DNA of 64,000 nt from Piscicola geometra (lineage: Eukaryota; Annelida; Clitellata; Hirudinida; Piscicolidae). The stretch is from contig OX030956.1 in NCBI GenBank assembly GCA_943735955.1, positions 14,601,600 through 14,665,599 of the forward strand, given 5' to 3'. The translations under genes were made by a program, and so were the position numbers. The notes beneath the pieces were generated by a model. The model did not search any database. It was given only the letters and a program-made list of their open reading frames with translations, and was not told the DNA's origin. This document shows positions 24,175-37,400 of the stretch, piece by piece (position 1 is the stretch's first letter; each line of letters begins with the position of its first letter).

Positions 24175-24180
24175 AATAAA
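24175..24180 (+). terminator. Candidate polyadenylation signal of the Ig-adhesion gene
   Basis: This is an AATAAA hexamer about 190 bp past the candidate stop at 23984. In an AT-rich genome such hexamers are common, so the support is positional only. Confidence 0.35.
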
Positions 24181-24332
24181 TTGTTTTAAAGTTTAAAGTT
24201 TTTGGGTTTTAGTTGTTAAAATATGTTTTGGCCACTTAAGGAACTATGAAGAGTTTTTATTAGTGAACATCAAATATAATTTATAAAAGATTAACAATTA
24301 ATAATACTTAATAATTATAAAAAATAAATAAA

Positions 24333-24520
24333 TGGGTGAAATTGTAGCCTACTGGTTAAAAATTTGCGGCTTATATTCATAGGTCGTGAGTACGATTCCT
24401 ACTCATGTTAGTAGCCTAGCCAGTTTTTTCGCAATGAAAATGTTAACATTCAAACTGGCCATGAAGATCTCTTGGGTTATACACACCTATTATAAGGTTC
24501 GTCATTATCATTTTTAAGTT
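24333..24520 (+). mobile_element. tRNA-derived SINE
   Basis: An A-box-like GTAGCCTACTGGTTAA near 24345 and a B-box-like GGTCGTGAGTACGATTCC near 24382 are spaced as in a tRNA gene. The stem cannot fold as a full tRNA. The tRNA-like head is followed by an unrelated body and ends in GGTTCGTCATTATCATTTTT. This is the pol III SINE layout. Confidence 0.6.
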
Positions 24521-26387
24521 GGAATTTCAAAAAAAACGGGATGTATTTAACTTTCAGGGAGTGTTTATCGGACAGTTTGAAAAGAATGCTTGAAAAATTT
24601 TACGAAAAATGCTTAAAGATTTTTTTGAGTACATTTTCTTTTGATAGAATAGTTAAAATAAGATAATTTTTTACTGATTTTAATATGCAAGTTCTTATTT
24701 TTGCAAAACAATGAAATTGTGATTCATTCTGTAGATAAAGGCAAATATTTTGCGCCCGCTTGATAAAGATGATGATGGTGAACATTTTGTTCTGAGTGCA
24801 ACATTAGGTATAAAAAAACTCTTAAAAAATGTAAATATCACTATAAAAAATAATAGCATTGAAGGTCTAAAAAAAGATTATTTTACATCAAATTGAGTAA
24901 GCTTTCTTTTTTCAGAAAATATTTGAAAGTAAAAGTAACAGCATAAAAGCCAACATCAAACAGCCATCTAATCTAACTAATTCGAGTTAATGGAGTACCA
25001 TATATGAGAATATGCTTCTAAGTTGAAGTACTTTTGAGTACTCTTTGAAATTCAATTTAATAAGAAAAAAAGTGTTTTTGAATTTCAAAATTTCATTAAT
25101 ATATTTTTTTATTTGATGATTTGTGAGTGCTTCTAAATTAATATTTCAAACACTGTTTTTTTTCAAACTTCAAAAAATAGGTATAATATTTTATTCCATC
25201 TCTTCACTCCTACACTTTTGAAGACTAATGCCTTCTAAGCTTTCAAAGCTTTTCAAAAATGCATTTATGACAGAATTTACAATAAATTACATTATAACAA
25301 TTTTTCATCTTATAAGAGTATTAGATTCATTTTTATTGAATTTCTTTCTTCTATTTTGATTAATTTCTCTTTTTTTATTAAGTTTTTTAAGTATTTTAAG
25401 AGTCTATTGAAAAATGTTTCCTTGATGTTTTATTTATGATGATTTTAGTAAAAGGTTTTCATGTAACAAATATATTGGATTTTAAAAAACACATTTAAAT
25501 CACATTATTTGATTTTATTTTCGCTATTTTCAACCCTTTTCGATAAAACACCAACACTTCTTTAAAATTCCATTGTGTGAAAGCTGTCTTTTAAACATCA
25601 ATTAAATAGCCAATTAAGCTTCGGACAAAAAAGTATTTTTTAGCAATTTTATTGTTAGAGTTATTACAAAACTCCAAACACTAAATATATCCCGGTCACT
25701 TTAGTAGTTTTATTTTAAAATAATACATAACTTGTAAATACAATTTTTTTAAGAACGATATAAATTGGGAAATGAGAATAAGAATTGTCATGAGAAGGTT
25801 AGTATTTCGGTTTCTGTTATTTTTTAATTGGTTATATTGTCGTTTCCTTGTCATGAAAATAAATAATGAAAACAGTTTCAAAAAGTTTATTGTCTATTTC
25901 AATTTTAGTTTCAATTTCATTTTAAATTCCATTCTAATTTTAATTTTAATAGTACAATTTGCCTTAATTGCATGTAAATTGATTCAAACAGACAAAAATG
26001 GAATTGGCGATATTGTTTATACCAATATATTTGAACACTTTTAAATCATTGTTTTTTCAAATGTCCGAAAGTTACAATTTTTATTTCAATAATTTAAAAA
26101 AAAGTCTTAAATGATAAATATTGAAGTTCTTAGCTCATTAGCCTTTCAATTCTTAAAATTGCTTTTTTATAACATAATTGAAGTTTGAAAAATTATTATA
26201 AACTTAATATTGAATTTTAATTTTTATATATTTTTATTTTATTTTTTTTTAGTATTATTTAGAGCAATAAAATTTGCTATTTGTTTGTAATACACTTTCT
26301 TTTCTAATGAAAAACAATTTTAAAAACTTTAATAAAACCTATGTTTTTAAAATGCATGTTTAAACTAAAAGGCAAAAAAAAAATTCG

Positions 26388-26445
26388 AAGCATGTTGGTG
26401 TCTAAACATTATGGGTGTCCGAATAATCTAGTATTTTTTTACCAT
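26388..26445 (+). repeat. Dispersed repeat, copy 2
   Basis: GTGTCTAAACATTATGGG followed by GTGTCCGAATAATCTAG and TATTTTTTACC. It aligns with the blocks at about 4.69 and 30.55 kb. Confidence 0.4.
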
Positions 26446-28093
26446 TGATGTTTGAAATTTAAAAAAAATAAAAATAAATAAACTCAGAACATAAACACAG
26501 AAATTTGAAAAATATTAATAACTATTACAGTTAAAACATACCTCTCGATTTCAAAAGAAACACAACATTAAGTGTGAACGATAAAGGTCCCTAATAAATT
26601 ACATTCGATCAATAATTTATATCCAGAATAGATGGCAGGCTGCGTCATAAAGGTAATAAGACGATATTACTTGTCGTAAAAGTTCATTAGTTTGATGGAA
26701 ATAAATAAAACAATAAGTTATAATTCAATTCAATATTTAAATGTACTTTTTTTAAATCTTTCGTTTTTCCCATGAAAACCTAATTGCAATTATTTTCTGC
26801 ATTTAACTTGCACTACGCACATTTCCATGATAGGAAAGTCTTTTACGTTTTTACCTTAATGGAATAAAAGCGTTAAAAGCCACCGGGTGTTTTAATGTTG
26901 CCTCTCAACTATATGGCCTCTTGGCTTTATGAATCTTCTACGAATACGCAGAGATGGGAGAGAAGAATATTTTTATGGAAAGACAAATAACTTTTTGATT
27001 CTATTGAATCTAGACGATGAATTAGATCTCAAAGTTAGTGTGTGATTTGATTGATTAGATAATAAAAATATCAAGAAATAATACAACCTTGTCATAAACT
27101 CTGGCATTATCAACGGTTGTGTGAACTGCTGCTGACGTGCTGTGGGTGCAGATTTCAAACCTTGTATCGAGAGGCAGTGACAAGAAGTTATAAGGATTAA
27201 TTTTCTTTATAAAATATTATTTATTTTTTTCAACTTGATTGTTAGATAAATGGAAAAAAAATTTTTTTTATTTAAAAGTAATTTGTAAATAAGAAGAATA
27301 ATGAATTTTTTATATATCCATATTTTAACATTAACCACAATTATATACTTAACCTAAATTAATAATACTAAACATTGTTAATTTCATTAGAGGCATATTA
27401 TCAATAATATAGAGCGTTAGCCTTTAAAAAACTCTTTTCTTTTTACAACTATCAATTCGAATATTTTTTTTCTAACATTTATTTTTTCATAATACTTCAC
27501 AAAATTGAAATATTCTAATCTTTAACCTTGAATAAAAAACGAAAAGTATAAAATTTTAAGATCTGCTAATCAAGTTATTTAGTGTGAGAATAAGTCTTTG
27601 CGTTTATTCCGATTTATGAAAAATAATAGACTAAGCAAACTTTCAGAATAAAAGATATCACTATTTTGATGTCTGAGACTTTCCAAGAAACTCCGTTTCA
27701 CCACTGGGCTCTACATCCTGTTTTCGTGACAAACATCGAATAAATCATGCCAGCATTTCACTAAAAAGTCCCCTTTCCTAAAGAGATAAATCAAGATTAA
27801 CTAAAGTCTCTAGTACTTTATCATTTTTCTGTGACTATTTATCTATTTTGATGTTTTGATTTTTTTCCATACGAATTACTTTCAATTTGATGAAAAAATT
27901 AAGTTTTAACATTTTCCCAGAAGAATTTAATAAAGCAAAATAAGTTTTTATTAAATTACAGATAGGACTTAATAGCTTTTATTTAGTAGAAAAGTTAATG
28001 AGATGACTAATTTATCCAGCTATTCTTCTATCCTTAAAGACTTTAGGAAATCATGCATCATCGTTTACACCAAACTTTCGCGTTGCCTTTTAA

Positions 28094-29880
28094 CCCATTA
28101 ACGCATGACTCAAAGGAATTAATTAATTTTTTTACATTTTATTGAAAAACTGATTCTAAAAAATAAAATCAAAAAATTAGTCTGAAATATTTTATACAAA
28201 AAAAGTTATAATGAAAATAAAAAATGTCCTTTAAAAAGGACACTATGCATTGCTACTGACGGTAATCACGATTCATGGTAGATGCTGAAGCACTCCAAAT
28301 GTAAAGCTACATTACATTCAAGGCATTTCTTTTCCACTTTCTTTCCACATTGCTTGCATTATTTTTTGGCCATCTTCAATTTTACCAATAAAATGATCTT
28401 TTCCATCGTATCGGACATCTGCAACACGCTTTTAGCTAAATTCATGGATTCTTTTTTTTCTTTTTTGATCTGTTTGAAACCATATGAAAAAATTATAAAT
28501 ATTTCAGTATAACATGGAGTGTCTTTTGGTAAGCATTTTATTAGTTTAGATACCACTGATCCACCAAGTCCTAATTCGCTATTGAACTCTTCCGAGGCTC
28601 CTTGATACGGGTAACAGTTTACCAAATACCCAAGCCTATTATTTAGGCACCAAACTTTATATCCAAACCTTATGGGTTTTCCTCTGATAAACTGTTTTGA
28701 TGAATGCCTTCCATAATATGGAACCATTGATTCATCAATCGCCAAATGACATTCTTTGGGCCAAAATTTGAGAAATCTTTCATTCATAGCATCAAATAAT
28801 GGACGCACTTTGGCCATCTTGTCTAACTTATTAATTTTCTCGTTGTCATTGCAATGCAAATATCTTAATAACTCTTCAAATCTGTTGACAGTCTTACAGC
28901 TAGATTGTGTACATCGTCGCTCTGTTCCCAGTACATCCTGCGGTTGGCCAAAGGAACATAACCTGAAAGCATGAGTAAAGCCAGCACCACTCTATATTCA
29001 TTTTCAGTAGCATTCAGCTGTTTTAGTTTTTGGCTGTCATATAAATTTGACATGTCTGTTATTAGCTTGATGACTGGTACATCCAAAAATAAATTAACCA
29101 ATGTGAGAGGAGACATGTTTTCTAAATTTGGTTTGTTCTCTGAACTATTATCTGCCAATAATCCAGTAGTAATGTCTTTTTTGGTCCATCTCCGATCAAT
29201 TTTACTTTTTTTTAGCTGGCCTTTTTACAGCAGTTTCTTCTCTACTTATAGTGGTTTTCTCTTCCCCAATTTTGGAAATTACTATTTCTGCTTCTGCATT
29301 TAGCTGGTTTCTTGATACATTATCTAGGGTACCTTCACCATCTTCGGGTCCACTATCCTCATCAGAGCAGTTTGGGTCAGTAGGAGGAATAATGTCTATA
29401 TCTGCTGAAAAGAAATCATTGTCATCTTCCAAAATACTAATGACTTCATGAAGAGCGAATCTGAAAATAATTGTTTTTACCATCAGTATTACTGCATAGC
29501 GTCTTTAAAAAAGGACACTCAATAAAACACAGTTTTTGGAAATAATATTACATGTAAAATGAAATTTATTTTAAAATAAGATATAAGAATGAATAACAAT
29601 AAAATAATGTTATAAATTATGAATGGTAGACATTAAATAAAATTATAAATAATTTTTTTTCATGAGCCATGACAAAAACACAAAAAATTTAGTTATCGCC
29701 TCGAAAAATCAGAATATCGAAACAATCTATCAATTTCAAATCACCAAAATTTTTTTAAACAAAGACTTCAGTTTATATAGAACAGGATTAGTTGCAAAGA
29801 TAATAAATATAATCAAGATAACTATTATAAAAAAAACTTTTTATTGCTGTCCTTAAAAAAGGACAGTATGCGTTAATGGG
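28094..29880 (-). mobile_element. piggyBac-type DNA transposon, defective copy 2 (1,787 bp)
   Basis: TTAA flanks at 28090-28093 and 29881-29884, and CCCATTAACGCAT inverted ends. Same length as copy 1 and nearly identical, in the opposite orientation. I noticed four single-base differences, including TAA versus GAA in the transposase region. It carries the same frameshifts and the same missing catalytic middle as copy 1. The unrelated flanking DNA shows it arrived by transposition, not by duplication of a larger segment. Confidence 0.9.
28268..29483 (-). pseudogene. piggyBac transposase pseudogene, copy 2
   Basis: Pieces on the minus strand: 29483-29202 (acidic N-terminus), 29158-28865, and 28859-28359, which holds FWPKECHLAIDESMVPYY open where copy 1 has a stop. 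A Cys-rich tail follows out of frame to about 28268. The blocks with the second and third catalytic Asp are missing, as in copy 1. Confidence 0.85.
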
Positions 29881-30547
29881 TTAAATGTCTTACATCGTCT
29901 GTCCTGTAGTTTGAAATTAATCAACGAAGAGCGCATTTTTACTAAAGAATGTTTTGAGTTTTTCTATTTGAAAGTTAATTTCTTTAACGATAATAATAAA
30001 AGTAATAAAATATATTAACTTTATATTAATATTATAAGAATAATAGAATATATTTAATTATAATTTAATGAATCAAAGCTTGATATTTAATTTAAAATGC
30101 TTGTTCACTTAAACCTTCAAACTTTTCTATTTTCGCTTTCCTGACTTTTCAGAACTTCTATTATGAAAAACAATCTAAGTAAAGTAAAATATAAATTTCT
30201 TCGCACAATTTTTAATCTTTTTCATGTCCGAAAATGAATGTTTTTTTAAACAATTATTTTTAAATTATAAATTGACAAATATTTAAGTTTTTTGGTCATT
30301 AATATAAACATTTTTTTATAACATCTTTGACAAAAGTTTTTAATATTAATATTTTTACAACAATGTTTTTAAAATGGATAAATATAAAACTTATCAAAAA
30401 GCCGTGCCGAAGAATCGGAAGACAATGTCTTTGCCAAAAAGCATGCCAAAAAGACCAGTTGGATGTCATATTTACCACCATAAACATTTTAGTTTTTAAA
30501 CTTCATTGCCTGAATAAAAAAGACCAATAAACAGATAAAAAAATGAA

Positions 30548-30606
30548 TAATTATTGTGTCTGAAGATAATGGGCGTCCTAACAATCAGGCGTTTTACGGT
30601 AATCGA
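30548..30606 (+). repeat. Dispersed repeat, copy 3
   Basis: GTGTCTGAAGATAATGGG, GCGTCCTAACAATCAGG and TTTTACGGTAATCG. Same order of motifs as the copies at about 4.69 and 26.39 kb. Confidence 0.4.
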
Positions 30607-33599
30607 GCTATATTAGGAATCTTTTTCTATATTTTATATTCTAAATTAAATAATTCTCAAGAAGAAGTATCTTCATGTTAGCATTGCCAGCTATGGAATA
30701 AAATCTTACTTTTCTTTAATTTAATTTTTTGAAAAAAAAATTTTATTCTTTATTTTTCAATAAAAATGTTCGAATATAATATTTTCAAAACAAGGGAATA
30801 TAAATCACTTAAACGGTCATTCCATTCTACTTCATTGATTTTGATCTAACTGGAAAAAATACACAACCATACGAAATCAATTATAGTTCTCATTAAGCGG
30901 TATTTCATATAAAAAGTATTTCCACAAATTTATATATTTTGTTACACTTCGCATCTTTTTTTTCAAGTGCGTTCATTTAAATCAACTTAGATTTCAATTC
31001 CAACCAATGATTTATTCTCTAACACCCGTCTGTTTTCCTATTGATCAAGAATTAATCAGGCTATTCCTAAAGATTACTTTTATTTATCGGTCAATTAAGT
31101 TTTTTATCAAATATTGTGCTATTTATTTAAATTATGATATCATTTATTAAAATTCTTAAATATTAAAAATTAAATATTCATGTTGAAACTTGTGATATAT
31201 AGGTCGATTTCGGTTATACTGATAATTCGATTCTTTGATTCCAGGAAATATAAGATGTGACGTAATTAAAAGTGTGCCATTTAGGCTAATAGAAGTTTCA
31301 ACGTTTGGAAAGTATTGTTATTATTGAACTCTGCACTGAAGCTGGTGCGTCGAAAGTGCTAACGTATTTATGTGTTGCCTTTGAATTATTGCCTCGCAAA
31401 CACGACATTTGAACCTGCCATGATATCATTCAAAATATCCTTTTTTCTTGGTGTTCATTATTTTTCTTTTTTGACGTCATATATCTGCAAAGTATTCGAC
31501 AATCTACTCGTTTCAATAAAAAAGCCTGAAGAGTTTTAATGAACATGAAAATGGAATACCTGCAGAGAGAAGAAGACATATACTCAAACATACGAGGGTA
31601 GTGGTTATTGCATGGAAAGAGTCGCTAGGTGCATTGTACTTTATCATTCTGGACCGCTAGCTAATCAACTTGTAAGCGATTTAATAACTTTGACTAAGCA
31701 AGAAGATAAAAGTCGATTTGTATTTATCCTCAAATAAGCCTGCAATTATTGAAATTAATGTAAAAGTGCGTCTTTAAATTGTAAGATGCCGTGAATTGAA
31801 TTTCTAATAGTTTCAAGATTAAATATTCTAGTATTAATGGAAAAAAAATTTCGTCAAAAAATATATAAAAGAGAGTGGAGGAGAATGAAAATAATAATAA
31901 AAAAGAGATAGGGAGAGGATCACTGTATATATAAAAGAACATGAAGAGTTAACGGAAAAGTTTTGTAAGGCTTTTACACTTTTTCATTTTTTTATTTTAA
32001 CGTTAAAAGTATTATTAATAAAAGAAGGATAAATTAAATAAAACTCAGTAATTTAAACTCCATTTTATTTCTTGTCTTGTTGCATTAAAAAAGGTTTGTA
32101 TTCATTTTACGATAATTTTATTTTTCAAAAATGCCTTAGCTTTTGAATATCAGTAAATGAACTTTGTTTTTACTTATTTATTAATCAATTTCACAAACTT
32201 GTTAGCTAGACATTATTCTATTTTCCATTCATTAATTTTAAAATTCATGAAGCCTTCAATGAATTAACTCGAATAGTTTTATAGAAGCTTCGTAAACGAT
32301 GATATTGTCAGAGCATAGTATATTTCAATGAATTCGATAGCAAATAAATGTAAATTGTTTATTTCTTTGAAAAACGTTGCTGACCATCGTGTCTATCTTA
32401 ATTCTTTTTGTATTTTTCTTGCTTCTGAACTCTCATTATTGAAGATCCATCTGTGGTTTAAAAGGCTTTTAAGGATTGTCAAAGCAATTATTTGTTAGAT
32501 TTTTTTTAAAATCTCAAAATTTCAAGAATTCAAACAAACTTTTACTCTTTGATTTTTTAAAGAATAATAGGAAAAAAATATACTGATTTATTATTATTAA
32601 TTGAATAAGTTTAACAAACCCTTTATTTTTCATTCAAAACTACTTAGGACTATGAAACCATTAAAAATGCCTATTATGGGTGAGAAAAAAAACACTTTCT
32701 TATAGAGTTTTTAATGGTTTTTTTTTCACTGCTCATATGTGATTTATACAAATGTATGTGAAAATAATGATTTATGTTTTTGGTTAGGATGTATGTGTTA
32801 GTACACAAACAAGCTGATGCAATATGTGGGAAAGAAAAATTAATGGATTCTAAAACTTCGAGTACTTCTGAGAATTCTAAACGTAATTTGGTGCTTTAAT
32901 TGTTCCAGATATTGAATTTTGTTGTTGGGCGCTTGCTTATTTTTTTCATTGGATTTTTAATTTTTGTTCGTTTATAACAGCTCTTAGTACTTAATTTGAT
33001 TTATAATTTTTTTTCTGACTAACGTGTTTGCTAGCTAAAAAAAATTTTTTTTTAATAATATGAAGATTTACGATTTTAAATACAGCTTTGAAAACTGTAT
33101 CCCTTTATTAATTTTTTTAAAACTTTCATAAAATAGTAAAAGTATTTGCCTATAATCAGTTCATTGTTTTGGAATATAAATTCAAGTTTGAACTATAATG
33201 ATAGATTCTTTTATGATATTTATTGATGTATGCCTTTGCTCTCGGATTCGTATTACTTCCATTTATTAACTTTGCTCAAACGTTATTGAACTCTTAAAGT
33301 GTTAAAATTTAAAATTCATTTTTCCTTTTTTTCTTTCATCTATTTTTTCTTAAGTTATGCATGTTTAAAAAATATATCAATAAATTAATTACTCATTAAA
33401 TTATTAAATTATTAACATATGTTTTAGATATGAGTTATTAATAAATTAAAGAGCTTTTATTAATATAAACTTTTTTAAATTCATCATACATTTTCCACAT
33501 TAAGACCAATTTATAAATACTTCGCATTAATCCATATTTATTCGACTTAAATTGTTTCAAAGATGAAATTTCAAGTTCTCTGAAACCAATAGATTTGAT

Positions 33600-33760
33600 A
33601 TATAGCTTAGCACCAGTTAACCCGCAGATAAACTACCAAGAGCTTCAAGCCACCCGATTATATAAGCAATTATATAGATCGGGACTTTCTATTGGTTGGA
33701 GGCGCTGTTGGGTGGAGTCGAGGCACCAATCATATTCAAGACTTTAGCCTGAATATCGAT
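33600..33760 (+). promoter_or_regulatory. Candidate promoter region of the nuclear receptor gene
   Basis: A GC-richer patch about 0.8 kb upstream of the receptor ATG. It holds a near-palindrome CCGATTATATAAGC / TTATATAGATCGG with TATA-like sequences, and CCAAT-box cores in both orientations (CTATTGGTTGG, CACCAATCAT). The transcription start is not visible, so this is inference from composition and motifs. Confidence 0.3.
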
Positions 33761-34477
33761 TTTCTTATCAATTCAAAAAACTTTGAAATTTTTTATGGAA
33801 ACCTAAGTAATTAATAGACGTGAAATTTAAAAGTTTTGTAACTAAACATTTAAAAAAATAATATTTTCATATAAGTATTGTAAAAATATCATTTAAAAAT
33901 GTATTTTTAAAGCTTTATATTTTTATAATATAACAGATTTTTCCATCAATTTTGTAAAATGAGAAGTTTAGATTAATTGATCTATTAATGTTCAAATAAA
34001 AATTTCTATCTTTGTTTTTGTTTCTTTTATAATTTTTATTTCTTAGTTCTGTGTTTTAGTCTGGTTTTCATGTTAGAATTATATATTTTATTGAATCTCT
34101 TAATACCAATGACTAAATAATTTCTTTTTTTATCAATTTCCACGGTTTTTTAATAATTCTCTAGCGAAAGTTTCATTTCGCCAGTTGATACGTTCATTAT
34201 TACCGTCTCATTACTATATTACTTTTGGTACATTCTCATTCATATTGAAATTCTCTAGAACACACACAAACACAAACAATCTTAAGTTTCTATTGCTATT
34301 ACATGAGTACTTCATCCCAGTAGATTATTCCATTAATAAACCATTTAATTTATCTTTTATTCTTATAGATAGAATTTATTTCCGATCAAAATAATTCAAT
34401 TAGCAACTTAAGCATATCTCTTTTCCTTTCACCAAAGCTCATCAAAATCGAATCCTAAACGCTCCACATAATTTACA

Positions 34478-37400
34478 ATGGCATCCATGCCGATGTCTCT
34501 CTATTCCAAGAGCCCTAGTCCTTATGCGGTCCACTACCCGTACCCTCATTCCTCCTTCACCTTGCCACGACCTCCTCCCTACTACCCACCTGGACACACA
34601 AGCCTTCAACATTCCGATTACTTCTACTCAAACCCTCCTCCCTTCATCCTCTCAAGAACACACTCTGTCAGATCCTACGATACTTCCACCAACGGCGCCT
34701 ACTATGACAATAACTTTCAAGTTAATTTCAATAAAGAGAATAGTTCAAACAGCAGTTTCAACAAAGACAACACCAGCAACAACAGCCACTACTCCAGCTA
34801 TTCTCTTTACGACAAATCTTCAAATTCTTTCGTTCCACACAGGGCGGTAGATTCGTTTTCGTACCATCTCAGCCAAAACGACAGCAGTTCAGATCTATCA
34901 CTCACTTCTTATTTAGACACCTACTCTAGCAACGTCTCGAAACAAAGCAGAAAGGAACGAAATGATAAGATATGTGGAGTCTGCGGGGACAGGGCCCTGA
35001 GCTACAACTTCGACGCCATCAGTTGCGAGTCGTGCAAAGCGTTCTTTCGCAGAAATGCTCCAAAAAACCTGGTTATAATTAGAGTTTTCTAGTGAATTCG
35101 CCGTTGTTTAAAGCATAAAAGCAATTATATTCGGTTAATGGTTTCGAATTATTAAATCTTAGTGCAACTTTTGAATTAAATACTAATGCGAGACCACACA
35201 ATGAAAAAGGCGTCTAATAAATCATTTTATAAACCATTTGAAAACGAAAATAGAGTCTGAAACTAAACGCACTCACTTAAACAATTAATCTTTTAGTCTA
35301 TTCTAGGAATCATTAAAACTAGTCAGTTTTTCTATAAGTATTTAATATTTTCAATTACCACAACCCCAAGTAATAAGCCAAAGATTTTTTTTCCATATAA
35401 AAAATTATATAATCTTAAAACTTAAGGACTTCTTCAAATGTGCCTACGATGGAAGGTGCAGGGTCAACGTGACGAACCGAAGATTTTGCAAACGATGTCG
35501 TCTCAAAAAGTGTTTTGAGGTTGGAATGAGAAAAGAATACATACTCTCAGAAGAAGAAAAGGCATTGAAAAAACAAAAAATAGAAGCTAACAGATACAAA
35601 ATGTAAATTTTTCTTTACAAAGATTTAATGGTTACTTCTAAAAATATCTTTTTATGAACCTTTTTTTCAAAATAAGGTTGATGCGTCAGTCAGACACTTC
35701 ATCATCTTCTTCGTCTTCTTCCGAAGTTACCTCTCAAACATCGGCGCTCAGAGGCGAAGACTCGAACGCTATCGATGAACTTTTAGCAGCCTACAAAATG
35801 TCCTTGGACACCAACCTCAGTGATGGCTCCTCGGTTGACTCTTTGTCCAGAGACCACACCAATATGGCTGATTTGGTGGGTGAATCCATATTCTGGACTA
35901 AGAATTCTACCTCAAAAATAGTTTTTATTATTTCTCTTTTGCTTTACCCTTTAGGGAATAAATATAAAAAATATATCTGTCTAAGAAACTCATTATTCAT
36001 TATAATTAATTAAGTTTTTATAAGAAACCCCTCTCTTAAAGTTCATTTCAAAAACTTCAGATTAACATAGCGGAGCTGAGCATGCGTAGAGTGATCTCGA
36101 TGACGAAGCAAGTTTCAGCGTTCAAATGTCTGTCGCAGGAAGACCAGATCCAGCTGCTGAAGGCTGGAAGCATTGAACTTCTCATTCTGCGTTCTGTCAT
36201 CACCTTTGATAAGGTTTGGATTTTTTTATTCTTTTCAGATTTTTTGCATAAGTAAAATTGATAAATTCTTTTCACGCGTATCTTACGAAGACATGCAAAT
36301 ATTTGAGTTTCTGTTAAAGACTTAATGAATCATATTTTTTCAGTTCAATAAAAAATTGCTTTAAAGGAAAAGAAGCATTTTTTAGACCCGTTGGATCCAG
36401 AAGATGGCAGGGCGATGAAGTTAGATCAACTCAAGAAGGCTGAGTCAGGTGATCAACACACAAAAAACAGCCAAATTAATTTTTGTCAGATTTTATAGAG
36501 CTAAAATATTTTATATTTTTACAAACTTTGATAAAAAATATTTTTACAATATTTTTACGCGTTCAGGCACAGGTTTGTTCGAGGATCACGTTAGGTTCAT
36601 ATGGTCGTTGGTGTTCGAGTTGAAGGTCGATGAGACCGTCCTGATCCTGTTGCTCATGATGGCACTCTTTTCGTCAGACCGAGAAAATCTCAACGATAAA
36701 GATTACATAGCCGCCCAGCAAGAAAGGTGCGTTGAAAATCAATAAAAAGTATTTAAAACTGTTTTTGCTAGAATTTTTTATTTAATTTGTTTTCACTATT
36801 TTCTTTTCACAATACATTCAATTGATTAAATAAGCACACAAAAAATTGATATGATGGAAAATGTTCTGTCTAGAACAAAAAATGTAAATGTTCCAATAAT
36901 GGAACACTGAGCATTTGGGGGAAGTCAAATTTAACACTGAATTAAATGTTTTATCAAAACATTTTAACAAATTGTTTTTTTTTACTATTTTTATCCATTG
37001 AATATCAAAATAAAAATTGTTAAAAAATATAATTTGTTTTAAAAAAATAAACTATTATATTTTTTTAGAAAAAGCGCAACTAGTTTTTTTTCTGCTGAAA
37101 TTAAATAAAGTTCAATTTTATCGAGCCTAACAGGGCTTGGCATTCAACTTTCCACAGGATGGCCACTCTTGGGCCTTCTATTACCTGAGGAAGAGTGGCA
37201 TATCAACAGAAAGTTCTTTTCCCTCTGTTGATACCCATCGTTGACATGAAACAACTAGATTGATGATCTTGACATTTCTTATGATATAAACAAGAGAGTT
37301 ATCATTTCAAATAAATCTCTTACTATTGGATGCTTTTTCCAGTTTATAATCAAAAGAACCCCTATAATTTTTTTAATGTGTACCTAGCAATGCTAATTCT

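Larger units (their letters stand above)
23985..28089. other. Intergenic DNA with a SINE and a dispersed repeat
   Basis: No gene is seen. It holds a tRNA-derived SINE (24.33-24.52 kb) and a second copy of the dispersed repeat (about 26.39 kb). Short open frames such as 25772-26044 are T-rich and lack any domain. Confidence 0.5.
29885..34477. other. Intergenic region and probable promoter/5' UTR of the nuclear receptor gene
   Basis: No coding gene seen. A third copy of the dispersed repeat lies at about 30.55 kb and a GC-richer candidate promoter at about 33.6-33.76 kb. The rest is AT-rich. Confidence 0.45.

Noticed and set aside
24340..24415. Functional tRNA gene
   Set aside because: A and B boxes are present, but the acceptor and anticodon stems do not pair and a non-tRNA body follows, so SINE is the better call.
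25772..26044. 90-codon hydrophobic frame
   Set aside because: The T-rich sequence makes a spurious membrane-like peptide. There is no exon border, GC rise or homologous motif.
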